Below are positions 32,525 to 40,050 of a DNA stretch of 64,000 nt, piece after piece. The stretch is from Terracoccus sp. 273MFTsu3.1 (GTDB lineage: Bacteria > Actinomycetota > Actinomycetes > Actinomycetales > Dermatophilaceae), in assembly GCF_000383675.1 (NCBI RefSeq), contig NZ_KB911827.1, positions 62,001 to 126,000 on the forward strand, read 5' to 3'. The notes under the pieces are model-generated. The model was not told the origin of the DNA. It searched no databases and worked only from the letters and a program-made list of their open reading frames with translations. Made by a program: the position numbers and the translations under genes. Every line of letters starts with the position of its first letter. Position 1 is the first letter of the stretch.

Positions 32525-33139
32525 TCAGCCCCGCACCGTCGGGTCCCAGCGCCAGGTCTCGAGACGGGGCCGGTCCGCGAGGGCGCCGCGTCCGCAGCAC
32601 CACAGCAGGACCTCCGCCGGGTCCCCGTCCGGTGCCTGCGGGAAGAGCCGCCCGAGTGCAGCGGCCGCAAGCTCCTGCGGCGACCGCCATCCGAGCCCCA
32701 GCCCGCGGGTGACGTCGTGGGTGTGCACGAGCAGCTCGACGACGCCCATGGCCGCGAAGCCCTCCGCGTCCGCGACGCCGGCCGGGTGCCACGCCCGCAG
32801 CCCGGCCGGCGCGGCCCGGCAGGCCAGGTGCAGCAGCTCCGCGCACGTGACGACCGACGCCACGAGACGGTCGGGCGTCGCGGCGTCCTCGACCACCAGC
32901 TCCATCGGCAGGTAGGAAGCGTCCGGCTGCGCGACGACCTGGCCGGCATACGAGAAGAGCACGTCGGCCACGTGGGCCACGGTGTGTCGGCACGACCAGT
33001 CGAGGTCGCCTGCCGGCGCGCGCCAGTCGCGGTCGACGGCGGCGTCGAGGACGCGGCGGCACTCCGCCGCCACGGAGGGGATGAGGTCGGTGATCGGGCG
33101 CGGATCGGTGGGGGACCCGGGACTCGTCGCTGTGGTCAT
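32525..33139 (-). CDS. DinB/mycothiol-dependent maleylpyruvate isomerase-like protein
   Basis: The 204-aa protein has the MDMPI/DinB four-helix layout, with SCRHTVAHVADVLFSYAGQV (about residues 48-67) and VVELLVHTHDVTRGLG (about 130-145). His residues at the expected metal positions are present. Such proteins use or transfer thiols (mycothiol) or bind Zn, but the exact role here is unknown. ATG 33139 is used; the frame extends 34 codons further upstream with low-complexity residues. It overlaps nothing, and its start is 53 bp from the end of the next gene. Confidence 0.8.
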   Translation of the reverse strand: MTTATSPGSPTDPRPITDLIPSVAAECRRVLDAAVDRDWRAPAGDLDWSCRHTVAHVADVLFSYAGQVVAQPDASYLPMELVVEDAATPDRLVASVVTCAELLHLACRAAPAGLRAWHPAGVADAEGFAAMGVVELLVHTHDVTRGLGLGWRSPQELAAAALGRLFPQAPDGDPAEVLLWCCGRGALADRPRLETWRWDPTVRG

Positions 33140-33191
33140 GACACGACCGTGCCACCGGATCCGGACGGTCCCCGACCGGGTAGGCGCGGAC

Positions 33192-33689
33192 TCAGGCGCG
33201 TTGCCGGCGTTCGCGCTCCAGGACCAGCTCCTCCACGGCACTCGGCAGCGTCGTCTCGAAGTCGATGAGCTTCGCCCACGTCGGGGTCACGACGATCCGG
33301 ACCATCCCGTCGTAGAGCGAGCGCACCTCCGCCTCCCACGCGACACGCTGCTCCGGCGTCATCGCGTACGTGCCGTTCATCCGGAGGTACTCCTCAGGGA
33401 TGCCGTCGACGACGTCGAGCTCGGCCGTGCCGCGGACGAGCAGCAGGGTCGGCGGGTGCACCTCGGTGTCGATGGTGAGCGCGACGGACGGGTCGCGACG
33501 CAGGGCACGCAGCTTCGGGGCGTTCTTCGTGGTGCACATGACCAGCTGGGTCCCGTTCCACGTGAAGGAGATCGGGATGACCCGCGGTGTGCCGTCCGTG
33601 GCGACGTAGGCCAGGCGTGCCACGTCGCGGGAGAGCATCTGCTGGCTCCCGGGCCGGTCCAGGACCTCGGTGATCTCGTTCGGTTGCAC
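33192..33689 (-). CDS. Pyridoxamine 5'-phosphate oxidase-family flavin-binding protein
   Basis: The 165-aa split-barrel protein has the FMN/F420-binding pattern LAYVATDGTPRVIPISFTW near residues 26-44, CTTKNAPKL near 52, and DPSVALTID near 66. It may be an F420- or FMN-dependent reductase; the cofactor cannot be decided by eye. A six-copy CGACA repeat lies 83 bp upstream of the start, between this gene and the HAD gene. Confidence 0.82.
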   Translation of the reverse strand: MQPNEITEVLDRPGSQQMLSRDVARLAYVATDGTPRVIPISFTWNGTQLVMCTTKNAPKLRALRRDPSVALTIDTEVHPPTLLLVRGTAELDVVDGIPEEYLRMNGTYAMTPEQRVAWEAEVRSLYDGMVRIVVTPTWAKLIDFETTLPSAVEELVLERERRQRA

Positions 33690-33771
33690 GGTCGTCCTCC
33701 GTCGTCAGGTGCGCAGTCGTGGGCTGTTCGTCGAGCCCCTCACCCCGTGGACGGAGCCGGGCGAGGTTTCT

Positions 33772-33805
33772 CGACACGACACGACACGACACGACACGAC
33801 ACGAC
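33772..33805. repeat. CGACA pentanucleotide tandem repeat
   Basis: Six perfect CGACA units (33772-33801) plus CGAC lie in the 136-bp gap between the HAD gene end and the flavin-protein start. A 5-bp unit in a promoter region is a candidate slippage site. Confidence 0.9.
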
Positions 33806-33825
33806 TCGATCCGTCCGCAGGCGGA

Positions 33826-34761
33826 TCAGGAGGGGAAGACCGTCGCCCAGTCGCGCCGCATGCTCGCGACCGTCCAGCCCAGCGTCCGCGCGACGTCGGT
33901 GACCGGCTCGGTCTCGGCCACCGTCGCCGCGGCACTGACGTAGGCGAACTCGCGGTCGGCGTCGTCGTGGTCGACGAGCAGCGCCAGGCTCGGGCCGGCG
34001 CCGCTCGTGGCCCACTCCAGCATCTCGCGGTCCCCGCCGGAGTTGCCCGCGGCGAGCACCGGGGCGCGACCGAGCTGTGCCTGGATGTTGGAGACCTTGA
34101 CCTCGGCCTCGTTGGGTCTGCCGTCGAGCTGGGCCGACCGGCGCAGGGTCGGTCGGCCTCGTGCGTCGCGGGCGTACGCGTACGTGATGGCCGTCCCGAC
34201 GACGAGCTCGGGAGGCACGCCGTAGAGCTCGGAGCTCACGGCGCGGACGAACTCGGTGCCGCCTCCGGTGACGACCGAGATCGTGAACCCGCGCTCGCGC
34301 AGGGCGTCGAGGAGCTCGAGCATCGGGAGGTAGAGAGCCGACCGGAGCGGTCGTCGCAAGGTGGCATGGTCCGCGCGCGACATGAAGTCCCTGACCTCGG
34401 CCGTGAACGCCTCCGGTGCCTGGCCGTCGAAGAGCTCGACGAGGGCCATCGCCACCCGCGACAGCCCGAGCTCGCCGAGGGCTGCCGTGTCACCGGTCAG
34501 CAGCGCGGCGTACTCGGCCCGGTCGGCGAGCAGAGGGTCGGCCTCGGCGCGACGCCCGAGCGCGTCGACGAAGAAGTCGAGCTGCGCGTAGGTGGGTCGC
34601 TCGGCCCAGAGGGTGCCGTCGTTGTCGAAGCACGCGAGGCGACGTTCGGGCGGCAGCTCGGACGACGCGTCGAGGAAGGCCACGAGGGCATCGCGCGTGA
34701 CTCCGGGCCGCCACGACGGCAGCAACGTCCCGTGCCCGTCGTCGGGAGCGGTCCGGGCCAC
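33826..34761 (-). CDS. HAD-superfamily hydrolase, phosphoserine-phosphatase-like
   Basis: The 311-aa protein has HAD motif I in LACFDNDGTLW (Asp at about residue 46, general acid two positions on), motif II VVTGGG (about 166) and motif IV-type AGNSGGDREML (about 240). A helical cap lies between motifs I and II. It is a cytosolic phosphatase with unknown substrate. It is the third gene of the sulfatase operon and its ATG is 1 bp after the FGE stop, so the genes are co-translated. Confidence 0.87.
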   Translation of the reverse strand: MARTAPDDGHGTLLPSWRPGVTRDALVAFLDASSELPPERRLACFDNDGTLWAERPTYAQLDFFVDALGRRAEADPLLADRAEYAALLTGDTAALGELGLSRVAMALVELFDGQAPEAFTAEVRDFMSRADHATLRRPLRSALYLPMLELLDALRERGFTISVVTGGGTEFVRAVSSELYGVPPELVVGTAITYAYARDARGRPTLRRSAQLDGRPNEAEVKVSNIQAQLGRAPVLAAGNSGGDREMLEWATSGAGPSLALLVDHDDADREFAYVSAAATVAETEPVTDVARTLGWTVASMRRDWATVFPS

Positions 34762-34762
34762 C

Positions 34763-35773
34763 TCAGTGACCCGCTGTCGACAGCAGGGGGAGGCCGGTGC
34801 GGGCAGAGCGGCGGACGCAGCGGAACCCGACGTGGCTCATCCCGGTGTCGACCATCTGCGGACGTCGGGCGGCCGGGCGGTAGCGCAGGCAGTAGCTGTC
34901 GGCGCACAGGTGTGAGCCGCCCTTGATGACCTTGCGACCGACGTGGAACTGCGGCTGCCGGGGGTCGTAGCTCGCCTCGAGGTCACCGCCGCGCGGGTTG
35001 CTCGGCGCGCAGCAGGGGGAGCCGGCGTCGTCGGGGTGGTGCGTCGTCCACCAGTCGTCGGTCCACTCCCAGACGTTGCCGGCCATGTCGAAGAGCCCGA
35101 AGCCGTTGGCCGGGAAGCTGCCCACCGGCGCCGTGCGGAGGTAGCCGCTCTCACCCGTGCTGCGCCACGGGAAGTCGAGCCCGTCCCACGTGTTCGCCAT
35201 GATCCGACCCTCGGGGCGGGCCTCGTCACCCCACGTGAACGGCTTGCCGTCGAGACCTCCGCGGGCGGCGTACTCCCACTCCGCCTCGGTGGGCAACGAC
35301 AGGCCCGCCCAGGCGGCGTAGACGGCGGCGTCCTCGTGCGCGACGTGCACCACAGGGTGGTCGCCGAGCCGCTTCACCGAGCTCCCGGGACCCTCGGGGT
35401 GACGCCAGCTGGCTCCCGGAGTCCACGTCCACCACTGGCTGAGATGCCGCAGGTCCACCGGGCCGTCGGTCGGGGTGAAGACGAGCGAGCCCGGCTGGAG
35501 GTTCTCCTGCGGAGCGCCCGGGTAGTCCGCCGCGTCGATGGGTCGCTCGGCCACCGTGATGTGTCCGGTGGCCGCGACGAAGTCCGCGAACTCGTCGTTG
35601 GTGACCGCGGTCGGCGAGATCGAGAACGCGTCCACGCGGACCCGGTGGGTGGGGGCCTCCTCCGGGTAGTGGTCGTCCGATCCCATCGTGAAGAGGCCGC
35701 CGGGCAGGTCGACGAGGCCCGACCCGGCCACGCGGCGTCGTCGGGTGGGGCTGCGACGGGCAGCCTTGCTCAC
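34763..35773 (-). CDS. Formylglycine-generating enzyme (sulfatase activator)
   Basis: The 336-aa FGE converts the active-site Cys of type-I sulfatases to formylglycine, using oxygen and copper. The FGE fold is evident: GGLFTMGSDDHYPEEAPTH near residues 25-43, PTEAEWEYAARGG near 161-173, and GNVWEWTDDWW near 232-242. The copper-binding/redox Cys pair is Cys290 and Cys295 in SHLCADSYC, matching the spacing in human FGE (Cys336/Cys341). It lies 58 bp after the sulfatase gene whose CTAGR motif is its natural target. Confidence 0.93.
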   Translation of the reverse strand: MSKAARRSPTRRRRVAGSGLVDLPGGLFTMGSDDHYPEEAPTHRVRVDAFSISPTAVTNDEFADFVAATGHITVAERPIDAADYPGAPQENLQPGSLVFTPTDGPVDLRHLSQWWTWTPGASWRHPEGPGSSVKRLGDHPVVHVAHEDAAVYAAWAGLSLPTEAEWEYAARGGLDGKPFTWGDEARPEGRIMANTWDGLDFPWRSTGESGYLRTAPVGSFPANGFGLFDMAGNVWEWTDDWWTTHHPDDAGSPCCAPSNPRGGDLEASYDPRQPQFHVGRKVIKGGSHLCADSYCLRYRPAARRPQMVDTGMSHVGFRCVRRSARTGLPLLSTAGH

Positions 35774-35831
35774 GGGCGGGCCCGACGGCCGTCACTCATC
35801 CGTGCAGCCCTCCTGGGTGCGTCGGGGTTCG

Positions 35832-37331
35832 TCACGTGCTGGCGATCCCACCCTGCAGCTTCTCGAGGATCTTCGCCACCGTGAAGCTCGCCGGCTCCTG
35901 GCGGGGCGGGAACTCCACGAGGGTCCTCAGCATCTGCGCGACGTACGTCTGTGCCGGCACGAGCACCCACGCGTGGTCCAGGAGCCAGTCGTAGTACGTG
36001 TTCGACGTGATGTCGGCGCGCTCGTAGGGGTCGGTGCGCAGGTTGAAGATCTTGGGCACGCGCAGCTCGGTGTAGGGCTCGGCCCAGACGTTGAGAGTGC
36101 CCGTGGCGCGCTGCTCGAGGAAGACGACCTTCCAGTTGTCGTAGCGCAGCGCGGTGAGGTCGCCGTCGTCGGAGACGTAGAAGAAGTGCTTGCGCGCGCT
36201 CGTCTCCGACGCTCCGGTGACGTAGTCGAGCTGGTTGTGGCCGTCGAGGTGCACGCGGTACGTCGTGCCGCTGAGGTCGGCCCCCGCCCGGAGCTGGTCG
36301 GCGATGTCGTCCACCCCGGCGGCCGCGAGCAGGGTGACGAACCAGTCGGCATGGCTGACGATCCCGTTGAGCACCCGGCCGCCCTCGATGTGCCCGGGCC
36401 AGCGGACCATGGCCGGCACCCGGTAGGCGCCTTCCCAGTTCGAGTTCTTCTCGTTGCGGAACGGCGTCATGCCCGCGTCGGGCCACGTGTTCATGTGCGG
36501 CCCGTTGTCGGTCGAGTACATGACGATGGTGTTGTCGGCGAGACCGCTCTCGTCGAGGTAGTCGAGCACCTGTCCGACGAGCTCGTCGTGGTCGACCATC
36601 GTGTCGTGGTACTCCGACTGCCACCGCCCGGCCTTGCCCCGGCTGCCGTCCTTGAGATGGGTCCGGAAGTGCATGTGGGTAGTGTTGAGCCAGACGAAGA
36701 AGGGTGTGTCGGCGTCCTTGGCGTCGGTCATGAAGCGCAGCGCCTCGGGCACCACCTCGTCGTCGATGGTCTTCATCCGCTCCTTCGTCAGCGGGCCGGT
36801 GTCCTCGACCCGGGACGTGCCGTCGCCGTTGGCCCAGGAGTGGATGACACCTCGGGGTCCGAAGTTCTGACGGAAGTTCGGGAACTCCTCCTCCGTCGGG
36901 TAGTCGTCGAGCTCGGGCTCCTCCTCCGCGTTGAGGTGGTAGAGGTTGCCGAAGAACTCGTCGAACCCGTGCGCGGTCGGCAGGAACTCGTCCCGGTCGC
37001 CGAAGTGGTTCTTGCCGAACTGGCCGGTCGTGTAGCCCTGCGCCTTGAGCGCCGTGGCGATCGTCGGGTCCTCGGCGCGCAGGCCGATGTCGGCGCCGGG
37101 CATCCCCACCTTCGTGAGCCCGGTGCGGTACGGGTTCTGTCCCGTGATGAACGCCGCCCGCCCGGCGGTGCAGCTCTGCTCGCCGTAGTAGTCGGTGAAC
37201 CGTGCACCCTCGTCGGAGATGCGGTCGATGTTGGGCGTGTAGTAGCCCATCAGTCCCTCGGAGTAGCAGCTGAGGTTGCTGATCCCGATGTCGTCGCCCC
37301 AGATGATGAGGATGTTCGGGCGGTCGGCCAT
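35832..37331 (-). CDS. Type-I sulfatase (arylsulfatase family)
   Basis: The 499-aa sulfatase hydrolyses sulfate esters. It has the metal-binding Asp13-Asp14 (IIWGDD), the CTAGR signature with Cys54 (the residue turned into formylglycine), MYSTDNGPH and a C-terminal Lys/Asp-containing half. No signal peptide is visible, so it is either cytosolic or exported by an unusual route. ATG 37331 is chosen for GGAGGCGAC upstream; the frame is open 24 codons further. The sulfatase, FGE and HAD genes form one transcript. Confidence 0.92.
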   Translation of the reverse strand: MADRPNILIIWGDDIGISNLSCYSEGLMGYYTPNIDRISDEGARFTDYYGEQSCTAGRAAFITGQNPYRTGLTKVGMPGADIGLRAEDPTIATALKAQGYTTGQFGKNHFGDRDEFLPTAHGFDEFFGNLYHLNAEEEPELDDYPTEEEFPNFRQNFGPRGVIHSWANGDGTSRVEDTGPLTKERMKTIDDEVVPEALRFMTDAKDADTPFFVWLNTTHMHFRTHLKDGSRGKAGRWQSEYHDTMVDHDELVGQVLDYLDESGLADNTIVMYSTDNGPHMNTWPDAGMTPFRNEKNSNWEGAYRVPAMVRWPGHIEGGRVLNGIVSHADWFVTLLAAAGVDDIADQLRAGADLSGTTYRVHLDGHNQLDYVTGASETSARKHFFYVSDDGDLTALRYDNWKVVFLEQRATGTLNVWAEPYTELRVPKIFNLRTDPYERADITSNTYYDWLLDHAWVLVPAQTYVAQMLRTLVEFPPRQEPASFTVAKILEKLQGGIAST

Positions 37332-37437
37332 GTCGCCTCCAGTGAGCGGAACGGGTTGGTGCCGTTCCTGCACGCTAGGTCGCGCCCCTGCCCAAGGCTT
37401 CACCCGCAGCGGGTGGTTGGGACCATCGCTCGCAGGG

Positions 37438-38529
37438 TCAGCCGGGCGGGAGCGACGTCACCCCGGTGACCTGGAGGGCCCGACGGCTCGCGACGAGGGG
37501 ACACAGGAACGGATCGTTGTCCTTGAGCCCGACGGAGTTGAGGTGGCTGATGACGTCTCGGTATGCCGTCCAGAGCGTCGTCTGCGTGTAGCGCACTCCC
37601 TCGGCCGCGCAGTAGGCGACGACGAGCGGCTGCACCCGCCGCAGGTGGGGCCGGGCCATCGACGGGAAGAGGTGGTGCTCGGTCTGGTGGTTGAGGCCAC
37701 CGAGGAGCACGGACATCCACCGACCGCCGCTGATGTTGCGGCTCATGAGGACCTGGCGGTTGAGGAAGTCGAGCTTGAGCCCCGGCGCGACGAGCGGCAT
37801 GCCGATGTGGTTCGGCGCGAACGAGAGGCCCATGTAGAGGCCGAACAGGGCGAGCTGGACGGCGAGGACGGCGACGACCTTGACCGGCGACATGACGAGG
37901 AGCAGGAGCACGGGCAGGCCCGCGAGGCGGGTCGTGAGAAAGGCGAGCTCGACCCATCGGCGGTCGACGCGACGACGGCCTGCGACGCGGTGGATGCCCT
38001 CCCAGTGCAGCGACAGCCCTTCGAGCAGCAGCAGCGGGAAGAAGTACCAGCCCTGGTGGGCCACGAGCCATCGGACGAGCGGTTGCTCGGAACGCTGGGC
38101 CTGTTCGGGGGTGAAGGCCAGGGCGCCGGGCGCGATGTCGGGGTCGTAGCCGACCTTGTTGGGGTTGCCGTGGTGGCGGGTGTGCTTGCTCTGCCACCAG
38201 CCGTAGCTGATGCCGACGAGCAGGTTGGCCACGACGAGGCTGACCCAGTCGTTCATCCGGCCGGAGCGGAACATCTGCCGGTGGGCGGCGTCATGACCGA
38301 GGAAGGCGATCTGGGTCATCAGCACCGCGAGGACCGCGGCGGGCACGAGCTGCCACCAGCTGTCACCGATCCACACGACGGTGAGGACCCAGACGGCCAT
38401 CGCGACGACGGCGCCGACGAGCCGGGTCCAGTAGTAGGCGTACCGCCGACGCATCAGACCGAGGTCGTGCACCTGGCGGGTGAGAGCGGTGAACGAGCTC
38501 CCGGTCGTTTGGTCATGGTGGGTGCTCAC
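37438..38529 (-). CDS. Membrane fatty acid desaturase (second copy)
   Basis: The 363-aa desaturase has the three His boxes HDAAHRQ, HTRHH and HQTEHH, with TM pairs between them (about residues 35-75 and 150-215). It resembles acyl-lipid/acyl-CoA front-end desaturases more than the DesA3-like protein at 21385. GTG 38529 has AGGAG 10 nt upstream, slightly far, but the preceding sequence is not coding-like. A palindrome at 38705-38728 may be its operator. Confidence 0.88.
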   Translation of the reverse strand: MSTHHDQTTGSSFTALTRQVHDLGLMRRRYAYYWTRLVGAVVAMAVWVLTVVWIGDSWWQLVPAAVLAVLMTQIAFLGHDAAHRQMFRSGRMNDWVSLVVANLLVGISYGWWQSKHTRHHGNPNKVGYDPDIAPGALAFTPEQAQRSEQPLVRWLVAHQGWYFFPLLLLEGLSLHWEGIHRVAGRRRVDRRWVELAFLTTRLAGLPVLLLLVMSPVKVVAVLAVQLALFGLYMGLSFAPNHIGMPLVAPGLKLDFLNRQVLMSRNISGGRWMSVLLGGLNHQTEHHLFPSMARPHLRRVQPLVVAYCAAEGVRYTQTTLWTAYRDVISHLNSVGLKDNDPFLCPLVASRRALQVTGVTSLPPG

Positions 38530-38704
38530 GGCGATCGATCTCCTTCGGCCACGGGGATTACCGTGGCTCCCGGTCGGTTCGCGAGAACGACGCGGGGATG
38601 CACGGGCATGTGAGGAGTGACCGGCGCGGGGACGGGGGAGCCGGACGACGCGCGGTGTCACGTTCACGGGAGGGACGCGACCGGGGTCCAGGGACTCGCC
38701 TACG

Positions 38705-38728
38705 ACTCCGAGTGTACGCGTACGGAGT
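38705..38728. promoter_or_regulatory. Near-perfect palindrome upstream of the second desaturase
   Basis: ACTCCG and CGGAGT flank a region holding the 8-bp palindrome TACGCGTA. It lies 176 bp before the desaturase start and just beyond the end of the neighbouring gene. The shape and A/T content relative to its surroundings fit a TetR-type operator. Confidence 0.45.
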
Positions 38729-38795
38729 GGCATGACCGCGCGACGACGGTCCTCGCGGCCAGTGCGCGAGGACCGTCGTGAAGCGAGGGCCGGCG

Positions 38796-39215
38796 TCAGT
38801 AGCCGACGTCGTCGGCGAAGCCGGCGGTGCACAGCGCCCAGATGACGAGGGCGTTGAGCGTCAGCAGCACGATGGACCAGATCGGGTAGACGGGAATCGA
38901 GGCGAAGTTGAGGACCATCGCGAGAGAGACAGGGACCAGACCGAGGATCCGACCGATGGGCCGCTCGGCGAGGATGAGGCCTCCGACCACGACGAGGACG
39001 ATGCCCCAGACGAGGTGGATCCATCCCCAGGCCGTGACGTCGAAGGCGAAGATGTAGCGGGGAGTGTTGACGTAGAGGGTGTTGTCGAAGAGGGCTGACA
39101 GTCCACGGAGGAACTCCAGGACGCCGGAGATGAGCAGCACCGTTCCCGCGAAGAGCACGGTCCCGTACTTCCAACCGTGCGGGCGGGTCGGAGCGGTGAT
39201 GGGCGAGCTGGTCAT
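38796..39215 (-). CDS. Small four-TM membrane protein, DUF7144-like
   Basis: The 139-aa protein has four predicted TM helices (about residues 18-38, 60-85, 92-110 and 112-132), with the hallmark loop WGWIHLVWGIVLVVVGG. ATG 39215 has GGGAGGACGC upstream. The role is unknown. It faces the same way as the hemerythrin gene and is separated from it by a repeat/hairpin. Confidence 0.8.
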   Translation of the reverse strand: MTSSPITAPTRPHGWKYGTVLFAGTVLLISGVLEFLRGLSALFDNTLYVNTPRYIFAFDVTAWGWIHLVWGIVLVVVGGLILAERPIGRILGLVPVSLAMVLNFASIPVYPIWSIVLLTLNALVIWALCTAGFADDVGY

Positions 39216-39325
39216 GCGTCCTCCCGGGCTAGGCGATGACTCATCGTCACCCGGTCTGCGGTGGGCCGTCCTCACCCGGTCGGCATGAGATCGCCACGTC
39301 CGGCGCTCGGCCGGCGGGCCTGGAG

Positions 39326-39386
39326 CCTGACGAGGTCGGGTGACCTCGTCAGGCAGACGGGTCGGGTGACCTCGTCAGGCAGACGG
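39326..39386. repeat. Hairpin followed by a perfect 26-bp tandem duplication
   Basis: A 12-bp stem (39326-39337 with 39342-39353) has loop GGGT. The segment 39335-39360 is repeated exactly at 39361-39386, so the second copy carries only the right half of the stem. It lies 9 bp from the hemerythrin stop and probably acts as its terminator. Confidence 0.85.
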
Positions 39387-39394
39387 CCGGACCG

Positions 39395-39892
39395 TCAGGA
39401 GACGACCGCGTCGATGGCCTTCTTCATCGCGCTCGGCTGCTCGGGTCGGCGCGGCGCCCTCTTGCGGGCTGCGAGCAGCTCCTCGCCGAGCTCCTGGAGC
39501 TGCTTGCGTCCGAGGCCCTCGCGGACCTTGGGGAACCAGTCCTGCTCCTCCTCGGCCATGTGGTGCTCGACGTTCTCGATGAGCACGGTCGTCTTGGCGT
39601 CGAACCGCTCGTCCGTGGCGTCCATCGCCGCCAGCTCCATGCAGAGCACGTCCGCGACGTGGTGCTCCTCGTAGGACTCGAGCACGTCGTCCTCGAGGTC
39701 GGGCAGCAGGGACCGCACGCGCGGGTACATGACCTCGTTCTCGATGTAGGTGTGCACGGTCAGCAGCTCGAGGATCGTGTCGACGATCTTCTGCTTCTGG
39801 ACCGGGGTCTGGTCGGGCTTGCGGAAGGCGCGGAACTGCTCACGCACGTCCTTGTGGTCCTGCTTGAGCAGGACGATGGCATCGGTCGACAT
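39395..39892 (-). CDS. Hemerythrin HHE-domain protein
   Basis: The 165-aa protein has the HHE cation-binding helical bundle with ligand-type motifs HKDVRE (about residues 13-18), HTYIENE (about 47-53), EEHHVADV (about 75-82) and HHMAEEEQDWFP (about 109-120). It probably binds a di-iron centre and oxygen or reactive oxygen/nitrogen species. It is a single gene, divergent from the FAD oxidoreductase gene. Confidence 0.9.
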   Translation of the reverse strand: MSTDAIVLLKQDHKDVREQFRAFRKPDQTPVQKQKIVDTILELLTVHTYIENEVMYPRVRSLLPDLEDDVLESYEEHHVADVLCMELAAMDATDERFDAKTTVLIENVEHHMAEEEQDWFPKVREGLGRKQLQELGEELLAARKRAPRRPEQPSAMKKAIDAVVS

Positions 39893-40050
39893 GGGGCACT
39901 CCTTCGAGAGGGTGGGTGCTGCAGACGAGGGGTCGGCCCTGGGACGTCCACCTCCGTCTTACCCACGTCCCCACGCATCCGGGCCGCTGCCCTCGGGTTC
40001 GTACGGCCCTGCACGGGGTACGACGAGCAGGAGGCGGACGAAGGGACATC

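Noticed and set aside
33772-33805. CGACA units considered as a CRISPR or attachment site
   Set aside because: No spacers, no cas genes, no integrase; it is a simple tandem repeat.
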